Source: JAWKIW01 sp041394145
GTDB taxonomy: Bacteria; Actinomycetota; Acidimicrobiia; Acidimicrobiales; Acidimicrobilacustridaceae
DNA length: 64,000 nt
NCBI GenBank assembly: GCA_041394145.1
Contig: JAWKIW010000019.1
Span: forward strand, 1 to 64,000
Direction: 5' to 3'
The position numbers and the translations under genes were made by a program. This document shows positions 11,279-18,274 of this stretch, piece by piece (position 1 is the first letter of the stretch; every line of letters begins with the position of its first letter). The notes beneath the pieces are model-generated. The model saw only the letters and a program-made list of their open reading frames with translations. It had not been told where the DNA came from and did no database searches.

Positions 11279-12738
11279 TCAGTGGTTGGAGCCGTCCGGG
11301 GCCGTGGCGCATCAGGCGGCCGACGACGAGGCGATGGCGCTTCCGCGGTCGAGCGCAGTAGGCGCAGCACGGCGTCAGAGCTGCCGCCGGCGGCGCCGTA
11401 GGCGGGCCGAAGCCCGAGCTCGGCCTGCGTGCCTTCGACCGTCGCAGTGTACACGTGGCCGTACTTGCCGAGGGCGGTCGCCCGAGACGCCGGCCCGCGT
11501 AGCCGGCCTCGAGCGCCGCCTGGTGGGGGCTGGCGCCGAGCCCGCCCGCCTCCCCAACGGGAACAGATGGCGTCGAGGACGGCAGGAGGATCGCGCGCCA
11601 CGGCCTCGGGACGGGCGAACGTGAAGCGGGCGGCGTCGCGGCGGGCGGCGTCGGCCACCACGACGTGGTCGAGGGCGTCGGCCAGTGAGAGGGCGTCGGC
11701 GAGGTTGGCGACCGACCCCACCTCGGCGCGTCCTCGACGCCCGACGGCGCCGCAGTCGCCATCAGCCCCACCCATCGGGGCATCGGCGCTCCCACCAGGC
11801 CGTCTGGCCAGCTCGTCGGCGCGCGACGGTCGGCGTCGCGGGCCTGGTGCACGAGAGCGGCCTTCTCGCGGCGGGCCCCGTCGAGCTCGCCCTGCAGCTC
11901 TCGTTGACGACCAACTGGTCCTCGAGCTCGGCGAGCAGGCGTCGACGTCTTCGGCCTCGTAGCGCTCCCGGACCGCGACCAACTCGGCGCGACGGCGCAG
12001 CCGAGCCTCGGCCTCCAGGTCGGCCACGATCGGCGGGATGGGCGTGCGGAAGGCCGCCGCGATCGCCGACCGGGCGACCCACAGGTCGGGGTCGGCCTGG
12101 ACGCGACGAGGCACCGTGGAAGGTGGCGTGGCTGCGGTCGAGCCCATCGCGCAGCCCGCGTGGAGCCGAGCCGCGCCGGGCAAGATCGATCGAGCATTGC
12201 CACATCGGTGTCGTCGCCGGCGACGACCACCGCAGCGATGCCACCAGCAGCCGGGCGATCCGCTCAGGATCCGCGTCCCCCTCGCCCCGGCCGCACCACC
12301 ATGACCGGCAGCCGTCGCACCGGTCGCGCAGGTGCCGCGCCAGCGACGTCGCCGACGAGCGGCACCGTTTCCCACCGAGAGGCGCACGGCGCCGTCACGA
12401 CGATCGAGGTGCTCGACCAGGTCGACGACGATGCCGAGGTCGCCCGCGGCGTCAGGACGCAGGCCGGCGACGGCGATGGAACAGGCGCGCACGTCGCTCC
12501 GCACCTGCACGCCCACCCGGTCGTGGCTGTCGGCGAACACCCAGGCGCTGTGGTGCCACACGATGGTGTCGTCGCGCCCGTCGAAGGGCCTCGCCGTCAC
12601 CTCGAGCAGGTCACCGGCCTGGCCGCGTGTGGTCACGCCGCACGACAACGGCGTCGTGGTCGACCAGCCGGCCGCCCACCGCCGCACCAGCGCCTTGGCC
12701 ATCGCCAGCTGGTCGACCGGCATGTGGATCTCGCTCAC
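11279..12738 (-). pseudogene. Hypothetical protein (frameshifted), unknown function
   Basis: A GTG at 12738 opens MSEIHMPVDQLAMAKALVRR, followed by TTRGQAGDLLEVTARPFDGR, DDTIVWHHSAWVFADSHD, VQVRSDVRACSIAVAGLRPD and GIVVDLVEHLDRRDGAVRLS. After frame changes come AAVVVAGDDTDVAMLDR, a charged helical stretch rich in Arg/Glu (EAEARLRRRAELVAVRERYE), LADALSLADALDHVVVADAA, KYGHVYTATVEGTQAELGL and RHRLVVGRLMRHGP. The stop is near 11279. I do not recognise the family. The central stretch resembles a coiled coil. Several frame changes are needed. It sits between the ADP-ribosylglycohydrolase and a divergent unknown gene. Confidence 0.4.
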
Positions 12739-13033
12739 GTAGGTCGTCCGCACGACACCCCTGCCCACCGCGCTCCCCGGCCGCACGGCTCGCCCCAATG
12801 TACGGGCCGACCGCGACCGACCCGGCGCACCGAGGCGCTCACCGCCCGTGCCCACTCGCCACACGACCTGCCGACGCTCCTCCGACCTGACGAGTCGATC
12901 CGGCATCGCCGTCCGCCGTGACGAGATCGCCACTCCGACAGGACCGACGGCTCGTGTACGGCGGTGCCCTACTCCCCTGCCGCAGGCAGCCGGCATAAGA
13001 GGGCGCGTCGCCGCGACGCCTGGGAGGAGACCA
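12739..13033. other. Non-coding stretch between two divergent unknown genes
   Basis: About 295 bases separate the minus-strand gene start (12738) from the plus-strand start (13034). Both promoters should be here. Apart from a good ribosome-binding site (GGAGGAG, 13024-13030) for the plus-strand gene, I see no dyad, repeat or conserved coding signal. Confidence 0.3.
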
Positions 13034-13572
13034 ATGCCCACGCCACAGCTCATCCACGTCGGCCACGGACGGCGGCCTGCGGCGCAGTCGCCAGCCAGGC
13101 GGCGGTGGACGAGATCGTGGCGACCGGTGACGTCTCGGAGGTGTCGCTGCGATTCGGACCCCGCCCCTTGCCCACCACGACGAGGCCGGCTGGCGAAGCG
13201 CCAGCACTTCGGCCTCGGCCATCGCCACGGTGTGTGCCGCCGGGTCGCTGCGGCCGAGGCTCGCCGCTGCCCGCATCGGCGCGCGGGCCGAGGGCCATGG
13301 TGGGCGGCAAGCCGGAGCCGGCGTGCAAGTACGGCGTCGGCGTCGTGTCGAACCTCGCGTGGGTCGCCGCTGCTGGCAGGTCGGCGTCGTGTTCGACGAG
13401 CCGGCGGGCACCCCACTACAGCAACCCCATCGGCAGCGCCACCTCTTCCCGTGCCAGGTCCGCGTCATCGGCGGCGCCGGCCAGCCGTTCGTCGATGACG
13501 CCCGACGAGATCGTCGCCCTCCGCGACCAGCAGCGCCTCGCCGGCTGGACCGGCCCGAGCGTCCTCGGCTGA
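13034..13572 (+). pseudogene. Hypothetical protein (probably frameshifted)
   Basis: ATG 13034 has a strong ribosome-binding site GGAGGAG four bases upstream. Coding-like pieces are MPTPQLIHV, AAVDEIVATGDVSEVSLRFG, CKYGVGVVSNLAWVAAAG and a C-terminal DEIVALRDQQRLAGWTG ending at TGA 13572. The first and last parts look protein-like, but the middle needs at least two frame changes. No family is recognised. It is divergent from the hypothetical gene at 11279-12738 and is the last gene of the frameshift-rich block. Confidence 0.35.
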
Positions 13573-13625
13573 CACCGAGCACCACCACAGCCCGGGATCG
13601 CCAACAGCCCGGACCCCCAGGCCGG

Positions 13626-14168
13626 TCAGCGGCGGCGGACGCCGAGGCGGCGGGCGGCGCGGTCGGCGGCCTCGGGGCCCCCGAGCTGGCGCAGCAGCAG
13701 CAGGCCGTCGATGACGGCGATGGCGGTCTCGGCCTCGGCCCGACGCCGTGCGGCGGTCCCGGTCAGGAACCCCGCCACCCAGGTGATCCAGGCCTCGACC
13801 AGCTCGGGCACGAGCGTGCGGTAGGGCTCGCGCCCCGCAGCGGCCAGCCCGTTGGCCTCGAAGAACAGGGCGAAGACCGGGTCGGCGTCGGGTCGGGCCA
13901 GCACCGGCCAGGCGGCCCGCAGGAGCTCGACGTGGTCCTTCGCCGGCGAGGCGAAGGCGGCGCCGAGCGTCTCCTGGAGCTGGGCCCCCACCGCCAGCAG
14001 GACCGACCCCACGAGGTCGTCCTTGGAGGGGAAGTAGTACACGACGATCCGGTCGCTGATGCCGAGCCGCTTGGCCACCCGACCGAAGCTGAGCCGGCTC
14101 AGGCCCTCCTCGAAGGCCACGTCCAGCGCAGCGGCGAGGACCTCGTCCCGGTCGTGGCGGTACCCCAT
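13626..14168 (-). CDS. TetR/AcrR family transcriptional regulator
   Basis: The 180-residue protein has an N-terminal helix-turn-helix: residues 1-50 with DEVLAAALDVAFEEGLSRLS, FGRVAKRLGISDRIVVYYF and PSKDDLVGSV, the classic TetR DNA-binding signature. The variable ligand-binding C-terminus follows. I chose ATG 14168 (MGYRHDRDEVL) because an upstream start at 14252 would place coding sequence across the duplicated operator at 14181-14223. The gene is divergent from the alpha/beta hydrolase at 14324, and the operators between them imply that the regulator represses itself and that hydrolase. It is the first clearly intact gene in the window. Confidence 0.85.
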   Translation of the reverse strand: MGYRHDRDEVLAAALDVAFEEGLSRLSFGRVAKRLGISDRIVVYYFPSKDDLVGSVLLAVGAQLQETLGAAFASPAKDHVELLRAAWPVLARPDADPVFALFFEANGLAAAGREPYRTLVPELVEAWITWVAGFLTGTAARRRAEAETAIAVIDGLLLLRQLGGPEAADRAARRLGVRRR

Positions 14169-14180
14169 CGGACGTTGATC

Positions 14181-14223
14181 GTAGCGACCACTACAAGTAG
14201 AGTTCTTGTAGCGACCACTACAA
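14181..14223. promoter_or_regulatory. Duplicated TetR-type operator
   Basis: Two copies of GTAGCGACCACTACAA lie 27 bases apart (14181-14196 and 14208-14223). The second is a dyad TTGTAG-N6-CTACAA (14206-14223). Between them CTACAAG-N7-CTTGTAG (14191-14211) forms a further perfect inverted repeat. The region lies between divergent tetR and hydrolase genes, so autoregulatory binding by the TetR protein is the simplest reading. Confidence 0.7.
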
Positions 14224-14323
14224 CATGGCGACGAAGGGCACGGGACGGCCACCCGACCACACGCCGCCGCACGACCCGACCCGACTCGCCCACACCGACC
14301 CCACCTCGATCCCGGGAGGCCCC

Positions 14324-15202
14324 ATGCCCACGCTCACCGCCGACGCCGCCACCGACCTCTTCCGCCGACCGCCCGAGCGGTTCCTCGACGTCGGCGCCGG
14401 CGAGGCCGCCTACCGCCGCGTCGGCACGGGTCCCGACGTGCTGTTCGTCCACGGCTGGCCGGTCAGCGGCGCCACCTTCCGCACGCTCCTGCCGGCCCTC
14501 AGCGAGCACGTCACCTGCCACGTGATCGACCTCCCCGGCGCGGGCGACAGCCGGTTCGGGCCCGACGCGGCCCTCAGCGTCGACCAGCACATCACCAGCG
14601 TCCGCCGGGTGGTCGACCTGCTCGGCTTCGACCAGGTCGCCGTCGTCGGCCACGACAGCGGCGGGATGATCGCCCGCCACGCCCTGGCCGGCGACCCGCG
14701 CCTGCGGGCCATGGGCCTGATCGACACCGAGCAGCCCCAGGGCCTCGGCTGGCGGTTCCGGTCGTTCCTGGCGGTGCGGCACCTCCCCGGCGTGGGCGCC
14801 GGACTGGGCTGGATCGCCGGCCGGCCGAGGATCCGCCGCAACGGCTTCGTCCTCGGCGACGCCTTCGCCGACCGCACGCTGCTCGACGGCGAGTTCGACG
14901 AGCTGTTCCTGCGGCCGCTGCACACCGACCCGGCGCGGCGCGCCGCAGCCGTGCAGGTGCTGCGCAGCTTCGACGTCGACCACGTCCACCGGCTCGGCGC
15001 CCTGCACGGGCAGATCGACGTGCCGGTCCAGCTGGTCTGGGGCGAGCACGACAAGTTCTTCCCCGTGGCGAAGGCACGGGAGATGGTCGCCACGTTCCCC
15101 GACGCCCGCCTCGCCGTGATCCCCGGCGCCGGCCTGTTCAGCCACGAGGAGCGACCCGCCGAGGTCGCCGACGCCCTGCTCCCGGTGCTCGCCGGGCGCT
15201 GA
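14324..15202 (+). CDS. Alpha/beta hydrolase, epoxide hydrolase/haloalkane dehalogenase-like
   Basis: The 292-residue alpha/beta-hydrolase has an oxyanion motif HGWP (about residue 43) typical of epoxide hydrolases. Its nucleophile elbow GHDSGG carries Asp at the nucleophile position, which indicates an Asp-nucleophile enzyme (epoxide hydrolase or haloalkane dehalogenase) rather than a Ser esterase. The acid is in WGEHDKFFP and the catalytic His in GLFSHEERP. ATG 14324 is chosen over an upstream in-frame ATG at 14225 because GGGAGG at 14313-14318 is correctly spaced and the upstream extension is low-complexity. It is divergent from tetR and likely controlled by it. The substrate cannot be inferred. 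Confidence 0.8.
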   Translation: MPTLTADAATDLFRRPPERFLDVGAGEAAYRRVGTGPDVLFVHGWPVSGATFRTLLPALSEHVTCHVIDLPGAGDSRFGPDAALSVDQHITSVRRVVDLLGFDQVAVVGHDSGGMIARHALAGDPRLRAMGLIDTEQPQGLGWRFRSFLAVRHLPGVGAGLGWIAGRPRIRRNGFVLGDAFADRTLLDGEFDELFLRPLHTDPARRAAAVQVLRSFDVDHVHRLGALHGQIDVPVQLVWGEHDKFFPVAKAREMVATFPDARLAVIPGAGLFSHEERPAEVADALLPVLAGR

Positions 15203-15239
15203 GCCGCGACCGCAAGCCCAGGCGCCGAACCCGGGCAGC

Positions 15240-15349
15240 GACGTTCAGGCCCCCGACCACCCCAGCGGGGGCCAACCGCATCAACGTCCCGAGCCGCAGC
15301 GACGTTCAGGTCCCCGACCACGCCACCGGTGGCGAGCCGCATGAACGTC
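15240..15349. repeat. Two tandem 61-bp hairpin repeats
   Basis: Two units start at 15240 and 15301. Each has outer arms GACGTTCA...T(C/G)AACGTC (15240-15247 with 15281-15288; 15301-15308 with 15342-15349). Each also has a different but self-complementary inner stem: CCCC-AGC-GGGG at 15260-15270 in the first and the perfect palindrome GCCACCGGTGGC at 15322-15333 in the second. The inner stems differ in sequence but both pair, suggesting selection on structure. They sit downstream of the hydrolase and upstream of vapB, so a terminator or an intergenic REP-like role is possible. Confidence 0.65.
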
Positions 15350-15390
15350 ACGAGGGACCAACGGCGAGCCCGGCACCCGACACCACGCAC

Positions 15391-15415
15391 ACACCACGAG
15401 GTGTATGGTCGGCAC
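15391..15415 (+). promoter_or_regulatory. vapBC promoter and operator
   Basis: The inverted repeat ACACC-ACGA-GGTGT (15391-15404) touches a -10-like TATGGT (15404-15409), which ends six bases before ATG 15416. This fits a leaderless vapB transcript repressed by the VapBC complex. Confidence 0.6.
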
Positions 15416-15634
15416 ATGAGCCGCACCAACGTCGACGTGGACGACGAAGCGCTCGCCGTCGTCATGGCCCGCTACCACCTGGCCACCAAGCGCGAGGCCA
15501 TCAACTTCGCCCTGCGCAAGCTCGTCGACGAGCCCATGGCCAAGGAGGAGATCCTCGCCATGCGGGGCAGCGGCTGGGGCGACGGCCTCGAGCTCGATGA
15601 TCTCTACGCCGACGGCGGCGTCGAGCTCATCTGA
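15416..15634 (+). CDS. VapB-type antitoxin
   Basis: The 72-residue protein begins MSRTNVDVDDEALAVVMARY and contains ATKREAINFALRKLVDE, the ribbon-helix-helix signature of VapB antitoxins paired with PIN toxins. The acidic C-terminal tail (GLELDDLYADGG) is the usual toxin-binding part. ATG 15416 follows a leaderless-type -10 box and an operator dyad. The stop is three bases before the VapC start, so the two genes are cotranscribed. Confidence 0.85.
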   Translation: MSRTNVDVDDEALAVVMARYHLATKREAINFALRKLVDEPMAKEEILAMRGSGWGDGLELDDLYADGGVELI

Positions 15635-15637
15635 ACC

Positions 15638-16096
15638 GTGGCCCGCCAGACGAAGGCCGCCGGCCACGTCGCCGGCGACGGCACGGTCGTCGTCGACACC
15701 TCGGCCTGGGTCGCCTACCTACGGGCCGACGAGTCGGCCGCCGACCACGCGCTCACGTGGCTCGCCGATCACGAGCCCGATCGCGTCCTCGTGTGCGATC
15801 CGGTGGCGATGGAGGTCCTGGCCGGCGCCCGCTCCCCCCGTCACCTGCGCGACCTCCGCCGCATGCTGCACGAGTTCACCTCGGTCGCCACCATCGGCTT
15901 CGACGACTTCGACGCGGCCGCCGGCGTCTACCGCCAGTGCCGCGCCCAGGGCATCACGCCACGCAACCTCGTCGACTGCCTCGTCGCCGCCATCGCGCTG
16001 CGCACCGGCAGCATCGTGCTGCACGCCGACCGCGACTTCGACGCCATCGCCCGCGGCACCGACCTGCGCACCCATCCGCCAGCGGCGAGGCGCTGA
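15638..16096 (+). CDS. VapC-type PIN-domain ribonuclease toxin
   Basis: The 152-residue PIN protein has the four acidic positions in VVVDTSAWVAY, MEVLAGA, NLVDCLVAAIALR and HADRDFDAIA. These form the metal site of VapC tRNA/rRNA-cleaving toxins. A GTG start at 15638 lies three bases after the antitoxin stop. The protein has about 17 extra N-terminal residues before the PIN core, so a start nearer VVVDTSAW is possible. It is neutralised by the preceding VapB. Confidence 0.85.
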   Translation: MARQTKAAGHVAGDGTVVVDTSAWVAYLRADESAADHALTWLADHEPDRVLVCDPVAMEVLAGARSPRHLRDLRRMLHEFTSVATIGFDDFDAAAGVYRQCRAQGITPRNLVDCLVAAIALRTGSIVLHADRDFDAIARGTDLRTHPPAARR

Positions 16097-16150
16097 CACG
16101 AGGCCGCTCTCGACCTCACCGCATCTCCCGACCGATCGATCCATCGCCCC

Positions 16151-16164
16151 GCGACCGCGGTCGC
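16151..16164. terminator. Perfect palindrome between convergent genes
   Basis: GCGACCGCGGTCGC is a 14-base perfect dyad in the 88-base gap between vapC (plus) and the hypothetical gene ending at 16185 (minus). It has no T-tract. A bidirectional terminator is the most likely role. Confidence 0.35.
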
Positions 16165-16184
16165 ACGCCCGTGTCGGCGGATGC

Positions 16185-17567
16185 TCACCAGGCGCGGTCC
16201 TTGGGGCCCGCGGCGGTGTGGCGCAGCAGGGCCAGCGCGGTCGTGCGGCCGGCGGGGGTGAGCGAGTAGCTGCGGTCGCGCCAGTCCCCGTGCTCGACGA
16301 GCATGCCGAACAGCTCCAGCAGGATCCGGCTGTCGGCGAAGGCCCATGACACCTCCGTCTCGCCGGGCAGCCGGGTCTCGCCCCCAGACGAGGACCGCCA
16401 CCCGAGCGCCGGCGCCGCCTCCCCGGCCAGCGTCCTCAGCTCGTCCCACGGCACGGGCGCGTCCGTGGCCACCAGCGGCAGCAGGCAGGTCTCGGTCACG
16501 AAGCGCTCCCATTCGCTCGCTCCGAGGTGCGCCACCAGCCCGTGCCAGGCCGCCGCCGGATCGGCCGCCATCGCCGTGCCCCGCTTGGTCCGCTTGAGCG
16601 ACTTGCCACTGCGGCGCAGGGCGCCTGCCGACGTGAGGAAGCCACGGAGGCGGTGCAGCGTCGGCTCGTCGGTCTCGGTTCGGGGAACACCGATGGGGAG
16701 CTCCTCGTCCCACAGCTCCGCCTCGTGGATCTCCCGCACGAACGCCGGCGCCAGGTAGCCCGCCTGGGTCAGGCGCTGCTCGGGCCCGAACCGCTCGAGC
16801 AGCGCGCACAGCGGCGCCATCACCTCGGCGACGTCGGGCGGCGGCTCGATCGGGTGCAGCAGCGCGTTGGCGACGCCGGCCCGCAGGCGGTGCAACGGCT
16901 CGTGTCGCTCGGCCCCGCGGATCCAGGTCTCGAGCCGCTCGGTCACCACCGCCTGCCGCCACGTGTCGCCCAGCCCGCCGGGCTTCGCCTCGTCGAGGGT
17001 GCGCGCCGTCACGGACCGCGCCAGCGCCTGCGAGCCCTTCGCCCCCGGCACCAGCTCGCCGGCGTCGATGGCCGCCTCCAGCGCCCGGGACACCGCGCTG
17101 CGGGCATCGGCCTCCCCGGCGCCGAACACGTCGCCCCACGCGAAGTCGTCGAGCTCGGCCGGCTCGACACCGGACGCCTTGATCGCCTGCAGCAGCGCCC
17201 GGCGACCCGCCGACCGGGAGCGCGCGAAGGCGGCGTGGACCTCGGCGGTGGTGTCGGAGCGAGCGATGGCGGCGTAGCGGTGCAGGCCGAGCTCGTCGAA
17301 CAGGCGGGCGGCGACCTCGGCGTAGCGGGCGGTGAACTCGGGCTCGTCGTTCAGGTACTTGGTGGTCAGCTCCCACCAGAGCCAGTGCTGCAGGCCCGCC
17401 TGGTCGATGACCGCCGGCCCCTCACCCCACGTGAGCGCCTCGTAGACGTGCTCGGCCTCCCGCCCGACCTCCACGTCGTCGGCACTCAGGCGGGCGAGTG
17501 CGGCGGCGACCTCGGCGTCACGGAGACCGGCGGTCGGGCGCTCGTTGCGGATCGGCGGTTCGGCCAT
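16185..17567 (-). CDS. Hypothetical protein
   Basis: The 460-residue soluble protein reads cleanly from MAEPPIRNERP (ATG 17567; an in-frame ATG at 17576 is equally possible) to the stop at 16185. It is mostly alpha-helical by composition, with no transmembrane segment or signal. A stretch near residues 320-365 (LHRLRGFLTSAGALRRSGKS, LKRTKRGTAMAADPAAAWH) looks like a winged-helix end of the kind seen in pRiA4b ORF-3-like proteins, and the C-terminus repeats a LTPAGRTTALALL pattern. I do not recognise the family, and the resemblance is weak evidence. It converges with vapC and is divergent from the DUF1003 gene. Confidence 0.7.
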   Translation of the reverse strand: MAEPPIRNERPTAGLRDAEVAAALARLSADDVEVGREAEHVYEALTWGEGPAVIDQAGLQHWLWWELTTKYLNDEPEFTARYAEVAARLFDELGLHRYAAIARSDTTAEVHAAFARSRSAGRRALLQAIKASGVEPAELDDFAWGDVFGAGEADARSAVSRALEAAIDAGELVPGAKGSQALARSVTARTLDEAKPGGLGDTWRQAVVTERLETWIRGAERHEPLHRLRAGVANALLHPIEPPPDVAEVMAPLCALLERFGPEQRLTQAGYLAPAFVREIHEAELWDEELPIGVPRTETDEPTLHRLRGFLTSAGALRRSGKSLKRTKRGTAMAADPAAAWHGLVAHLGASEWERFVTETCLLPLVATDAPVPWDELRTLAGEAAPALGWRSSSGGETRLPGETEVSWAFADSRILLELFGMLVEHGDWRDRSYSLTPAGRTTALALLRHTAAGPKDRAW

Positions 17568-17679
17568 CACCCCCATCCTCGCAGCCGTGCCGATCGACCG
17601 ATGACGACCGCCGCCGGGGTCGGCAACCGTGGGATCATCGCGGCGCGGGCGACGATGCGTTCCTTCTCGAGGAGGCTCG

Positions 17680-18252
17680 ATGGCCCGTCCCCGCCCCACC
17701 ACCGCCACCGACGACCGCGGGATCGCTGCGCCGACCCCCGACGGTCCCCCGTCGTCGCCCGAGCCCGACGGTGCCGAGGTGCCCCGCCACCGCCACCCGC
17801 GCTCGCTCGTGCACCTGTGGGACCACCATCCCGGCGTGCGCTCCCACGGCGACCTGACCCGGGGCGAGCGGGCCGCCGACCACCTCCGCAACGTCATGGG
17901 CTCGTGGCGATTCGTGTTCGGGTTCCTCGCCTTCATGGCGCTGTGGGCCCTGCTCAACACCGCCTTCTTGGTGTTCGGCCAGTGGGACGCCTACCCGTTC
18001 ATCCTGTTGAACCTCTTCCTGTCGATGCTGGCCGGCCTGCAGGGAGCCATCCTGCTGATCGCCGCCAAGCGAGCCGACCAGATCTCCTCCGAGCTCGCCC
18101 AGCACGACTACGAGACCGACCGCCGCGCCGCCGCCCGCATCGAGGAGGTGCACCGGCGGCTGGTGGCCATGGCCGAGCACAACGAGGCGCTGCTCGAGGA
18201 GAACCGCACCCTGCTGCGCCACATCGACGCCACGCTCGCCGCGCCGTCCTGA
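17680..18252 (+). CDS. DUF1003 domain membrane protein
   Basis: The 190-residue protein has a hydrophilic N-terminus, then DHLRNVMGSWRFVFGFLAFM and two transmembrane helices (about residues 82-102 and 110-128, the second containing NLFLSMLAGLQGAILL). The motif ADQISSELAQHDYETDRRA follows, all hallmarks of DUF1003. A C-terminal coiled-coil-like segment (HRRLVAMAEHNEALLEENRT) follows. ATG 17680 has GGAGG at 17671. The function of DUF1003 proteins is unknown; they are inner-membrane proteins with the charged tail in the cytoplasm. It converges with the glutaminase gene. Confidence 0.85.
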   Translation: MARPRPTTATDDRGIAAPTPDGPPSSPEPDGAEVPRHRHPRSLVHLWDHHPGVRSHGDLTRGERAADHLRNVMGSWRFVFGFLAFMALWALLNTAFLVFGQWDAYPFILLNLFLSMLAGLQGAILLIAAKRADQISSELAQHDYETDRRAAARIEEVHRRLVAMAEHNEALLEENRTLLRHIDATLAAPS

Positions 18253-18274
18253 CGAGTGGGGCCGACGGGCCGCT

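Noticed and set aside
11257..13416. A 719-codon reverse-strand open frame treated as one protein
   Set aside because: Its first 220 codons are low-complexity and cross the strong ribosome-binding site of a plus-strand gene; only the part from 12738 looks coding.
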